Shown here: one piece after another, positions 1 through 15,290 of the stretch
Layout: every line of letters begins with the position of its first letter
How positions within the stretch are numbered: the stretch's first letter is position 1
Assembly: GCF_022539665.2 (NCBI RefSeq)
Contig: NC_081339.1
Coordinates: forward strand, 4,640,017-4,704,016
Length of the DNA stretch: 64,000 nt
Reading direction: 5' to 3'
DNA from: Daphnia carinata
Taxonomy: Eukaryota; Arthropoda; Branchiopoda; Diplostraca; Daphniidae
Translations under genes and position numbers: made by a program
The notes under the pieces: generated by a model
The model's input: the letters and a program-made list of their open reading frames with translations, nothing else
Told to the model about the DNA's origin: nothing
Database searches by the model: none

Positions 1-2552
<2,552 letters not shown>

Positions 2553-3430
2553 GGCCGAGCCCGACAGTAGCGGAAACGACGCTATGATGACGCCGCTATC
2601 TTCTTGTTGATATTCTTTTATTTGGGGGGATTTCTTCCTCTTCGGGATTTTCTTTTATTTGTTTTCGCACAGCGACGCACACACGACACTTGACACAGAC
2701 ACTCGTAATTTTCTTTCTTGAACAACAATTTTTTTAACACTATTTTTATTTTTTTTTTTTTTTTTAAGTCCCGTGTGTGTGTAGACACGAGTAGAGGATC
2801 CGTTTCAAAACACAGGCACACACAGCGTCCTCCTTTCACTCGCTCTGATTTTGTCTTGTATTCAATCGCAAAGAGACACCGAGCGGCACGATTGACGATC
2901 CATCACGGTACCTGAATGCCCCCATTAAAAAATTGGATGTGAAATTTTGAATTAGCAAAATCTACAAGATCAAAAAAAAAAAAAAAAATTTGAACATCTA
3001 AACTGACCACTTGATTGTGAGTTATTCCAAAAACGGACGTTGGCGACGTCTTTCCCGCACGCAACACGCACACACAGATTTTAGCGAACACAAACCGATC
3101 GTTTGTCAGGAGAAGGTCGAGGTAAAAATGCCCCCTCCAACAAACAAACAAAAAAAAAATGAAGGAAATTAAACTCGATCGTCGATTCGTTTAGCGCAAA
3201 ACAAACAAAAACCAAAAAAAAACGTAGCAGCAGTTGCAAGTATGACACGGAGAAGAAAGTCAAAAGCGATCGGCGCAGAGTGTGAAGTGGTGTGTGATGG
3301 TTCAAAGGTCAGGAGTATCGGAGCGGCAGAGGGCACACGTTGAGGCCGTTCGGCCGGCAGCGTTCAACTGGCCCCGTGATACCGTCTCTCGGGTTCATAG
3401 CTCAGCCATCCTTTAGCCAGACCCCCCCCC

Positions 3431-3465
<35 letters not shown>

Positions 3466-3529
3466 GGCAGAAAAGGCAAACCTTAAAAAAGAAAAAAAAA
3501 AAAAAAAAAAAAAAAAGAGGGTGGGGACA
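2553..3529. other. Upstream flank or 5'UTR of svp, no gene seen
   Basis: No coding exon is recognisable. The sequence just above 2552 is presumably svp 5'UTR: the svp frame stays open upstream to a TAA without another ATG. A CA repeat lies at about 3433-3462 and a long A-run at about 3490-3516. Confidence 0.4.
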
Positions 3530-3935
3530 AGGAGGTGGTGGCCTTTTGGGGCTGTCGTTATGGCAACGTGTGCGCGGGCTCTTTAAAGAAGAAGAAGAAA
3601 AAAAAAAAGGAAAAAAGACCTTTTCCATGCTGCCCCATCCTTCTCGGTGTGTGAGTGTGTACGTGTGTGTCTATTGGTGCGCGCCGTGCCAGAGGCCGCG
3701 GCCCCCCGGGCGCCCTCCGGCCATCCCCCTTTGATCTCTGCCTCGGCCCCCATTGGACGTCGTTAGCGCTCTGGCTCCTCCCATACCTCCCACTGGCGCC
3801 CGGAGTTCTCCCATGACTTTCTTCTTCTTTTTTTTTTTTCTTGAACGCCGATCGAAAAAGAGGGCCAACACCTCTTCCATCTCGATCGACGTCAACGACA
3901 TCCGTTTCTTGCCCCTCCATCCGTTAGCTTCCTAA
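3530..3935 (-). promoter_or_regulatory. GC-rich block, candidate svp promoter or CpG-rich element
   Basis: This is the only clearly GC-rich stretch of the first 15 kb, with runs such as AGGCCGCGGCCCCCCGGG. It sits about 1 kb upstream of the svp start codon. It contains an ATTGG at 3752-3756, a CCAAT box in the svp sense, and several CCTCC/CTCCC boxes. The short hydrophilic frames across it are not conserved-looking. Promoter function is inferred from composition and position only. Confidence 0.3.
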
Positions 3936-6900
3936 TTTCCATCAGCCAAAAATTAAAAAAAAATATTGTTGGCCAATTCGACCGTCATTTCCTACCTAGA
4001 AAATGCAATCAAAGAATAATTAGAAGAAAAACACAGAAATAAATGTAGATTGAACTGTTTAAATACCTTCATCGTGTGGTAAGGATGTGACAAAAAAAAA
4101 AAAAAATAAATAAATAAATGTCCCCAATTCTTTTCCTCCCTTTGTCATCGTTCGTTAAGTAGGTCTGATGCGTGTGTGGCATTTAAATCACGTTCCGGAT
4201 GGCGAATGCTACGGATAATAAGGTAGGCCGGTTATACAACAGGGGCGTCTTAAAAAAAGAAAAAGAAAAAAAAAGTGACAGTATATGAAATAAATAAATG
4301 TAGTAGTCGTACTGGTACGCTCTTAGGGCCACCCTCCTGTGGATACGGTGGCTGAGAAGAGGAGGGCGAGAGATGGTCTAGAGCGCGCGCCGAACTTTTG
4401 AACTTGCCAGTTTAAAAGGTAGTTGGCCCGTTTGAGCCGGGCGCGCACGCTGCGTTTCGGGCTCCATTGACCCGCATGACCTCCCTATTTCTTTTCTTTT
4501 TTCCTTCCTTCTTCCTTCATTTTTTTTTTGTTTTTGTTTTTCGCCTGCAAAATAAAAAATAAATAAATAAAACAAAAAAAAAAAAAAAATAGATGATATT
4601 CAAAAAAAAAAAACAAATGGGTACCTCCTCGCACGATCATAATAAGTCCATTGCTTTTCAAAAGACAGGCATATGTGTGTGTGTGTGTGTACTAAACAGG
4701 AGAGGGTCCGTAAGAGAGAAGACATAAGCTGCGGAGCTCTCGTCATGTTCCATGTCATAAAAATTGACATTGAGCAGAGACAGACGGGCGCAAAATGATG
4801 GGGGGGGGGGGGGGTTTCAATGCGGTGGCCGTTGCCGAAACCTAAAACCACCACACACAAAAATTCTATGAGGATAAAAGAAAAAAAAAGAAAAAAAGTC
4901 TGCCTTATTTTTTAAGAACCACAAAATTATACGCACAACCATAGAGAAAATATGTGACGCTTTAGTTAAGATCGGCTAGGGGTTGGTTATTAGATCTCGG
5001 GGGGAATCAAAGGTCGGCACGAGGAAGCTTTTTTGATACAAGACTATGATGTAATCCGAGTCCTTTTTTTTTTTCTTTTTTCATCCGCGCGCACGAGCCA
5101 CTGTTGCAGCCCCTTATGCATTATATCCCCCTCTTCTTATACCTCCCTCCGTCATCCGCCAAAAGCTTTCCTCTTTTTGTGTGTGTGTGTGTGTGTGTGT
5201 TGTTGTTGTTGACTGTGTAATAGAGTACTACTACCCTCTTCGATATAAAAACACGTTGTCGCCATTGATTTCGGGTGTCGAATCCATCTGTTCCGCCGCT
5301 AAACAATAAATGCATTTAGGTTCTTTTTTTTTTTTTTTAAATCGATAGAATTTAGAGCAAAAATGGAAAAAAATAAAAGAAAATTAGAGCGTTCGGGATG
5401 ATAATTTCCGGTCGATTTTGCGTTCAAATTGTTATTTTATTTTTTAGACAGTGGCACGAAAGAGAGCGCGAGCCAACCCTGCGCACATTCGTTCTTTTTC
5501 CAGATCGTTTTTTTTTTCTTCCTCCGGTGTTTGCGGCGTCGATGAACTTTGACCTTTGCGTCTCACGGGAGGAAAGAAGAAAAAAGCGCACGAGTTTTTT
5601 TTTTTTTTTTTACGGAGAGGGAAAAGCCCAAACACACGAGAAAAACAAAAAATCTGAAAATGATTTTAGAAGAAGAAAAAAAAAAAAAAGCTTTTTGAGT
5701 CGATTGACGGAGCGCAGCTGTTTTGTTGTTCCAAAACATTTTTTTTTCTTGGGCCGCTATGTGCGCTAACCCGTTCGGCTTGTTGTTCCAAAAAAACGCT
5801 TGAAACCAACGCCGAGTACTCATCCAATCATCGGTTAGCCAACTGCTTTTTTAAAAATAAATAATCTTTTTTGGGGGAGAAAAAACGGAAAGGAAATTCA
5901 AGAGAAAAAATAAAAATAATGTTGATGATAAAACAATTACGACCGACATTCAAAAATGCTAAAAAAAAAAAAAAAAATTGGCGCAGTTGTCAATGGGGTT
6001 GCGAGATTCTGATTTAAAAATAAAACAAGAGAACCTCACCTCCAGATGGTATAGATTCTTCCCGTCGCTCTTATTAAAAATAAGGTATGATTTTTCACAC
6101 GCTAAACTAAGACGCGCCTCTACAATCTCGTGAGTCCCTCTCTCTCTCTCTTCGTGTGTGTGCGCGCAACAATACACAAAAGAAAAAAAAAAAAAAGGGA
6201 GGATTTTCAAGTCTTTAATGAACTCATTTCTTGGTTTTTTTCCCTCCCATTCTTACCCACAATGTTTCTGTCTCGAAAAGAATAGGCGTAGGAGGGAGAT
6301 GTAAAACGAGATTTATGTGTGTGATCCTTCTAATCGCTTTTCTTGAAATCAAAAAAAAAAAGAAAAAAAAAATTAAAAAAAAAAAGGAAAATCGAATTTT
6401 TCAATAGCCCAACTAGAACTAAAAATCAGATTGAAATGATTTTTAATTCTGATGGTGAAACAACCTTCCACCGGAAGTTGTTGTTGCCGCCTCGAGTAGA
6501 TTTGCTCACCTACAGGACAACAACAACAAGAATCATGAGAAAGAAAAAAAATAATGGAAGGATGTGAGTGTGTATGTAACCACTGGCCGCCCTCATTCTA
6601 TTTCTTTTTTTTTTTTCCAAGGGGGGGGAGGGAGCCCTCTCTAGTGTGTGTCCTCCTCATCTGTGTTATAGTCTGAACCTTCGGTCGTGACTCGTTATAT
6701 ATACCATGGGAAATTCTCTTCTCTTTCTCTCTCTCTCTCTCTCTTTTTCCTTTCCTTTCCTGCTACCCCACCACTTCCACCCGACTCTTTACTCGTTTCT
6801 GATGTATAGTAAGGCAAAGTGTAGTAGTGTGACTAGTTGTATACAACGTACCCCCGTCGGCTTCGTAATGAAAATGCCCGCCAGGTATGTCTATGTAAGC

Positions 6901-7428
6901 GCCCATTACACGAAGCCGCAAGGCTATTCGTTCAAACTATTTTTTTGAGTGTGTGTGTGTGTGTGCTGGAAATGAAAAAAAAAAACAACAAAATTTGTCA
7001 ATGATTTAAATCTCCACCCATTCGTGTGATTGAGAGGCCTTGAGAAAAATGTTGCAGCAATCACACGACGACGATATCCATCAGTTGTGGTCAATTGAAA
7101 TAGCGTGGCGACATTCATTCCCAAACTAATTCCCCCCAGTTAATTGCATAGAAACGGACAGCCAGAAACGGATTTGAATACACGAAAAATGATTCATGGG
7201 GAGCCTGAGCCCAATCAGATTTTGCTTAGTGGGACGTACGATAGAGAACGGAGCAATAAAGAAAAAAAAAATGATTATTTCCTTCAATAGCAAGGTCGGA
7301 AGGGGTCACGCTGCACGATAACGAGGACTGCGGAAATACTACTGTTATAGATGCAAGAGAGAAGCAAACAAATAGAGAGAACGACTTTTGTCCCTGTTCA
7401 ATAAGGACCCGAGTTCAATTCCATAAAG

Positions 7429-7459
<31 letters not shown>

Positions 7460-9609
7460 TAAAAAAAAACAAGAACTATGTTGGAGCTATAGACTCTGGG
7501 ATTGCCCAACGGCGTTATGGGAATGTCTACATAGAGTTGTATACGTAGTAAATAATTACCCTCGACAACTCCACCTACCCCCGTCAAGTCTCTCTTTCAT
7601 GTATCCCGTTTGAATGAACCTGACCTGCTCCCTGCGCAAACATTGCATGTTCTTTCTCTCGCTCCATCCTTTTCTCTCAATTTCACTTTCTTTTTTTATT
7701 GAAAGAAAAGAATGGCCTACCAGATACGCCGAAAAAAAAAAAAAAAAAAAAAATGTTTCCTTTACGATTTGATTTTCCCTAACGAGTTGTTTCACTATAC
7801 AAGAAAATAAGAAAAGAAAAAAAAAATTTGTCTATAGTTTACCTTTTTAAAAAATATTGTAGGATGTGGACTATAGAAGTAACTGGCTGGATGAGGTTTT
7901 ATTCGTGTTTTCGCATCCGTGTGACCCTTGTCGTGTAGAACAGCCCAGATGATCCGGCGCCTATGGAGAAGCCTCTAGTCCTTTAGCCTTGGAGTTGTAG
8001 AGAGAGGGGCGGGCCCTCATCCGGACACACGATGGGAAATCTCAGGCTGTGTGGCTGGCGCTCTGTGGTTTTGAAAAAAAAAAAAAAAAAATCTTTCTTT
8101 TTTTAGAGGTGCAGGAAACCAGCTGGAAGTACACACGCTAATACTGACATAGCCTACACTTTCGGAAAAGAAACATTTCTTTAAAAAAAATGTAAAATAA
8201 ACTTTTCGTTTTTTTTTTAAATATTTTACCATCCAATGATGATGGGCGCACCGGTGGTGGTGGTTGCGGCGGTGGTAGTCAGTACAACTGCACACACACA
8301 GAATATTATACTATGTGTGTGTGTGTGACCTCCGGTAGTACAGTGGGTTTACACCGGCGTGACCGAAAGGTCAACTCCATGATGTACCTAAAGGGAACGT
8401 GTGTGTCTTTTTATGATTATTCCCTTCCCCTTGGTGTTCTTCTTATCTTTTACTTGCTGCTCCTGCTGTTGTTTGCTACTAGGCTACTTATCCCGCGGAC
8501 GTTACGGCGGGCGGAAGTTCCAAGTCGTTCACCTGATGATCGCATCCTCCTACGTGCTCACAGACTTTCTTCTCCAACAACTCCTCCTCCTTTTCTCTTC
8601 CATGTTCTTTTTTTTTTTTTTTCCACAGATCTCTCGAATATAAAAACAAGAGAAACATCTTTTTCTTACACAATCTCGAGATTATTCTATAGTACACTAA
8701 AAAATAAAATAAGGGGAAATTACTTACGGACGTGTACTTTGGGATACGAGATTTCCCAACTCCTGACGACCGGCAATGGCTGGAGGTGGTCAGAAAAAAA
8801 AAAAAAAGAAACCTCTTTTTTTTTTTTTCCTTTTGCCATTGTCGTCCGTCGTCTTCCCCCCTCGTTCACCTGTGCGTAAATTTTGATGGCGTGATGAGCC
8901 TTCATTAAAAACTATACGGAATACGCAGAAAAGTATAAGAGAAGCGGTCACAGCCGGGGCCTTTTAACAGTCATTAGAAAGTCAAGCGATAGTTACACGG
9001 CCAGTTATTATTTTTTTTTTTCGTAAAAATAAAATGGACAGGACGTGATCTCTATGGGGGGAAGAAGAAATTGTTAAAGAAAAAATAGAGAGAGAGAGAG
9101 AGAGAAAAAAAAAAAAAACATTAATACCCCAAGGTGACTCCTGTAGACGCCGGACGCTTCTTTTGCGGTCACCTGTCTCTTATGCTGGGCCATATTTTTT
9201 TTAAAGGTGGGAGGACTACGCCAAGTCATCGAAATGTCTTGTAAACGTAATTAGCCCCGGCTACAAACATATGCTGTTGTTGTACCATTCAGAAGCTCCT
9301 TGTTGGTTATGCGAGTTGGGCAAACGTAAACTCATCATTAACACCTTTTTGTTCCTCTATACCTGCACCAAACGTAGGAAGACGTGCAACTCTGCTGGAC
9401 CTTGGGAACAAAAAAAAAAAGACACATGAATTGGGGAGAAAGAAAGAAAAGTTATGGTGCACAGTAGTAGTTTCCACTTTTCTGTTGAACTATTCTTTTT
9501 TTTTCTTCTTACTTTTGCCTGAAGCGTGTAGTGGTTAAGGGTTTGTTTGCTGCTGTGCCCAGCGAGTGTGTGTGTGAGTGTATATATCCTTGTGGGGTAA
9601 TTTCAACGG
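3936..9609. other. Gene desert, simple repeats only
   Basis: No exon chain or recognisable protein is visible on either strand. The stretch carries many A/T homopolymers, a GT repeat at about 5178-5200, an A-run near 7430-7454 and CT repeats near 6721-6745. Open frames here are short, low in complexity and dominated by Phe, Lys or Leu from the homopolymers. It may act as svp upstream regulatory DNA. Confidence 0.5.
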
Positions 9610-9931
9610 CTAATTGCGCCAGAAAATGAGGCACCGCCACTTCCGCTGCTCCTCCTTCTCCTCGTTGCCATTTAGCCAGTCCAGACGTCTGTTGTTATTG
9701 TTATTTTCTTCTCTTCTTCTCGTTTGATTTTCCCAATTCACCAGGCACACACGGCGGGTATTATATGGCGTCGGAAGACGCCACTTCACCGTCATCATCA
9801 TCAAAAACCTTTGCCTATGGTTGCACACTAGACAGGGCAAGAAAAAAGAAATAAAAAGAACTTGTTTTATGGCATTAGGCAGAGGAAATTTATTAGGTTT
9901 GTACCTTACCTTTACAGGAACCGACCGCCAT
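9610..9931 (-). CDS. Candidate two-exon small basic protein, unknown
   Basis: Exon 1 runs 9931-9910 and exon 2 runs 9827-9610, separated by an 82-base intron. The donor is AAAG/GTAAGG and the acceptor is a pyrimidine-rich stretch ending CCCTGTCTAG. Spliced, the frame gives a 79-residue protein beginning MAVGSCKVCNHRQRF and ending in TAG, with a basic/asparagine-rich middle and several Cys and Trp. A reasonable acceptor (TTTGTGCAG) lies just upstream, so exon 1 may begin with 5'UTR. No family is recognised. The consensus intron in the middle of a gene desert is the only support; it could be chance or a noncoding RNA. Confidence 0.25.
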
Positions 9932-10845
9932 AATAAAAGGACCAGGAGCCAATAAGCTGCACAAAGATAATTCAAAGAAAACTAAATCAAAAAATAAAAT
10001 CACATTCACAACGACTTGAAAGTTTTACTGCTGGATGTTTTTCTTGCGAGATGAAAAGTTAATCAGGAAGAACATCTTCTTTGAATTGTGAAACACAAAG
10101 CTTCAGAAGAATGGAAGGAAAAACGTAGGCGAAACGAAAGCATCCCGGTAGCTACGGAAATACTTTGGGTTTGACGCCCAATTATCATCATCGTTTCGTT
10201 TCATGGCGCTCATTCATGAACACATGTGTGCCCCTGCAAGCTATTTGCTTCGTATCTGTTTCTGCCCGAGGTTTCAAGGTATTACGAAAGTGGACAAACA
10301 CACAAGAGAACTCACGCAAACCTTATTATGTACCTTAACGTGCAGACAAATCCCGCGTGCTTTTCTCAATATAGAACACACGAGATAGTGACGGGCAGAC
10401 ATGAGGGGATTTCTCTGACAATAAAAAAACCAGTATAAAAATGGCGGCCAAACGTCGAGAACAAAAAACAGAAGAGATGTAAAAATACTTACGACAACAA
10501 GAAAAGAAAAACGAAGTCGACGACGAGGAACAAGCCTTCGATTTTGAAATGGCTTTTTTTTCTTCTTTTTTTTTTCAAATGCCAAAACAACAGGATGAAT
10601 AAAAGCCGCGGGTTGACCTCGTTCCGACCCTTCGTGACTGCAGAAGTGGTCTCTATTTTCTTGGCAGCAGGCAGGGTTATTATTATATTCCCCCTTTCGT
10701 TTTACTTTTTGTTTCACGGACGACCACGAGGTTCTGTGGTCGTGAAAAGCCATTTCGAAAATACAGCACATTCGAAGACCAACATCACGTTAATGACTCC
10801 GACACTGATCCACTATCGATAGCTATTAAGTCGGCCATTTGTAAT

Positions 10846-10880
<35 letters not shown>

Positions 10881-13800
10881 ACGTTGCCAATAATTAATTT
10901 AGTGGATTAACGGAAATGCAACGCTGCGATAATTTTTTTTTCTTTTTTTTTTTTTCTTTTGGCGATCGTGTCCAGACAAAGGGTAGATGACACGTCGACA
11001 TTGAAGAGGGTGGTCATTGTTTAATTGTTGCATCCAGACATCCGAGTTTATCCAGCCATCCAGGTGTCATCTTAATTGTATTTAAACATTTAATTGTGTG
11101 TGAGTGCATCTACAATCTTCTGGGACGTGATGAATCAACTTTTAAGGTAATTTTTTTGGTTTGTCCTTTTCTCTTCGTACGTCTCCTTGTCGTAACGTAT
11201 TGGCCATTATGGCCGACCATTTTCCCGCCAATAAAAAACAAAGAGAAACCACGTTATCCCCGTTCAATCCCTTCGTCACGTTTATCTATGGTCGCAATGT
11301 AAATTCGATTTTTATCTCTCGTCCTTTTTACAAACGATTTTTGTCAAAGTAAACGGTCTGACTACATGTTTAAAATAGAGGCAATTTTTACCTATTACTA
11401 TCTAGTAATCTGTGACATTTGAAAGAACACATTTCGACATATCTGTAGAAAAAAAAAAAGATGGTGCTTTCTTTTCTTGTTCGAGAGTCATATTATTGAA
11501 CAATAAGCTTTTGCAGACACACACAATGCCCTGTTTTTCTCCCTCCCATCTTGTGTGTGTCCAAGTGTGTGTGTCAGATGATGGCGGTCGATAGCGTCTA
11601 AGTGTTTTTTTTTTTTCCCCTCTATCTCTTGCAGCACCCTTTTGTGAGCATTCCGAAAGAAAAGAAAAGTTGTAAAGCAAATCATAGTTTTCTTGCACAT
11701 TATGTAAAAGATAGAGAGAGAGCACAAACGATTTGTGTACAGTCAAGCACATGGGTGATTATGGGGGATCTAAGCACTTTTTGTTTGTTACACACACGCC
11801 GGTTCAGCTGAGTGTGGTTTGATTTTCTGCCCAAGATTAACACTTTTTTAGGGGGGTGGTGGAATACTCTGCCTGTCAAGACGTATGTTAACTCAAGAGT
11901 AGAAGGGGGGGGAGGTAGTGTCTAGCAGAAGCTCTCGTGTTCATTGTTATCTGTGTTCACTAATACCGAAAAAAACCGCTCGCGTGTTATGTGCCAGCGT
12001 GTGCACATCTTCATTGATCCTCTGAAAGTGTCAAAAAGATCTTTTCCCATTTTTTTTTTTTTTTTGCGCTTCTAGAACTTGACCCACTTGATGCCCTGAT
12101 TTTTCTTTCTCTTCTTCAGCATTTGTCATACAATGCTCGGCTAATGAATCGTGTTGGAACCCACCACCCATTATTCATATCGATCTGCTTCCCTTATGGC
12201 TTTTTTTTTTTTTTTTTTATTATTATTATTATTTTCTATTCTCGTGGATTGAATCTGAACAGCTGTGGTGACCCAAGAAAAAGGCGACATATTGAGGGAA
12301 AAAGTCAGTCGAAAAAATGGGGTGACATAGTGGTAGAATCAATAACCACATTTGATAGGGGGACTTGTGGGTAAAAAAAAAAAAAAAAGTGGGGGGAGGG
12401 GGTGTAGGCTATTTCGTCTCCCCACCACCAAACGACATAAAAAAGGAAGAAGAAATGATTGAATCATATTCTGTATCTATGTAGATTTCTTTGTCTGCAT
12501 CTGGTCACCGTAGAGTTTTGTTGTTTATTACATTAGCATGAATCTGCCCTTTCGTTTCCAAATGAATCAGAGGTAATTCGACTTCTCTGTGCTATTTTGC
12601 CACCCGATTTATAGTAGACTTTCCCCTCAACAGAAGGAAGGAAAAAAAAAAAAAGTCGTGTGTGTTGGCGGAGGATGGAAAAAAAAAAGGGTGGGAAGAG
12701 AATCCGTTCCCCGCCGCCCAATTTGGCGCGGTCAAATTGAATCGGATGAGAGATGACATGAGGATTAGAGATCTAGCGGCAGCCTGGTGATAATAGCCGC
12801 AATCCCATCGGAGATGAGAGTTCCCCCCCCCCTTTTTCTTCTTCTTCTTCTTCCTCCACTGGATTTTCTTTTTTCATTAGAGGACAGTGCGACGCAATAG
12901 CACCACCAGAACGGTCTTTTTTTTTTTTTTTTTTTTTTCAATCGGGAAAACCTTGTCTCATTGGCTCTGTCGGGGTCATCGTCCAAAGGTCATCCCAAGA
13001 CATTCAGTAGCAGGGGGAGAGTCAAAATTCTTTTTTTTTTTTTTTTTGCTGCCTTTCAATATGAAAGAAAAGATCCTGGCCGGACAGAGGCGGAGCAGCA
13101 ATCAGCTCCCGGGGTAGCCAAAGAAAAGAAAAGGAAGGGGGGGGGGGAATTGGCTTTGATCCAGTCGTTTTCTACACACATCGTCGATGAGTAAGAATCG
13201 ACATAGAATGCCATCGAATATGTCCCGCTCTATTCCCGACTTCCATCTTTTCTAATATTGCTGGCCCTGTTTTAGTCTTTATGGGTAAAAAGAAAAGAAA
13301 AAAAAAAAAAAAAGGCAAAGAGATTATATGCCAAGTTGACGATGATGAAGCAGCCATCTTTGTTTTCAATTCCTCCCTTCTCCTCTCTGTGTGTCTGCCT
13401 TTCTCTTTTGCGTCGGCGTTTCATTTTCGAAATTTCGGGTGTTCGATTCTGCCATTGAAAATGGTAGCCTACTGCCGGGAAGCTGCCGTCACATGTTCGG
13501 ATTTTGAAGGAGATCAAGAGACACGGGATAATGAAGCTGTCGCATCATTGAGCATGTAACCGAACATCTTTTCAAAAAGAGTTAGGGGGTAGTAAAAAGG
13601 AAGAATAGAGGAATGATGATGAATCCCTTCTGCCGCCCTCCCCCTTCTCTTTTTTTTTTTTTTTTTTTTTTTTAATGTGCGGGGCAATCTTTGTGCGACA
13701 TTGAACGCAAGCAAATCCGATGATGCCGACTTTCTATTTTACTTGATTGTGCTGCCTCTGAGTGTGTGTGTGTGTGTGTGACGTCACGTGATTATCTAAA

Positions 13801-15259
13801 CGGTACTGACTTGACATATTTTTTTTTTCTCCTTTTGTTCTTGTACGGCTGCTCCGTTTTTTGTTGTTTTTTATTTTCTTGTGTGTGCCGTTTTGGCAAA
13901 GCTGCTAAGAGGTCACGTATTAGAAGTTTTTAATTTTTTTTTTGTTTGAAAAGGAAAAAAAAAAAAGGCTTTGCCGAGCGCGTGTCTCTGAAACATTACG
14001 TCAAATGTAGTCAAATCCTCGAAAGTTGAGAATGGGTGTGTGTATGTGTGTGAGTGTGTGTGTGTGTGTGTGTGTGTAGGGGCTCTGTATAAAACTGAGA
14101 AGACCGGAAATTCTCCTTTTTGTCGTTTTGTTTTGTTCGCCGTATGAGCGGGGTTTCAAAATCCCCGAGTTCAGCCAGTTCAGCATTTTCGACATGAAAC
14201 GGGAAAGGAAAGAAAAACAAAAGGAACATCAAACTCCTTTTTTCTTTTTCTTTACGGAAGCTTTAAACTCGAGTCCGCTCAATATCTAACTCCGCCCCTT
14301 ATTTCCTCATTTCGGTTACGTGAATTTCGAAATTTATCTACTTCTTTTTTTTAAGGGAACATGCGCAAGAGTAGACCCCCCGAAAATGCAGCCTTTTTTT
14401 TTATTTTTAAAATAAACAATTGCTTTATAAATCGGTGCAAGATCGATCTGATTTTTGTACTTTCTCACCATTTTCTGAATAGCCCTCAATTTGATTCTTC
14501 TGGACCAGACTTTGTTGGCCTATAAATATATGGGCAGACAAGGTAACGGTCTTTTTTTTTTTTTCCTTTTCATTATTATTATTATTTCAGAGAGAGGGGA
14601 ATTGCGTAACGTAGCGCTTTACTGCACACATACCTGTGGGGCTGTGGTGTGAAATTCCCACGCCATTTCCCCTCTCAGCTGAAAATGGGAAACTGAGCAA
14701 CGGTCAGTTTTTGATTCGTACCCCCCCCCCTTTTCTTCTCTTTCTTCTATTATTAATACAACGCAGGTTCCTTGTTCTCTCGCTATGTCCACCCTCCTTT
14801 CTCGCCTTGTATTTATTTATTTATTTATTTTTTTCAATCAATGCGTTTTCTATGATATCTATCTATTTTCTTAAACAATTTTATTTTTGGAACACCGTCA
14901 AACGATAAAAGTCTGACACTCTTGTTTTTGTGTGTACGACGGCCGGTGTTGCGTTTTTTATGTGTTTATAATTTTCGACGTAAAAAGCCGAATTCGATCC
15001 CCCCCTTATGATAGAGGCGTGAGATTTATATCGGATATAAATCGGGGCGCTTCTCTTAATATATTATTACGCGGGAATTGATGGAGGAAAGGAAAAAAAA
15101 AAAAAGAAAAAAGGATCGGGCATAATCGATATGACGCTCTTTTATAAATAGAAAATCTCCTTTTGCATTTCCTTCTTTTTCGTGTGGGCTTTCCGTCTCA
15201 TTTTTATGATGAGGGTTGATGTATGCAAATGAGAATGGTCGCACACAAATTCTGTTTCG

Positions 15260-15290
<31 letters not shown>

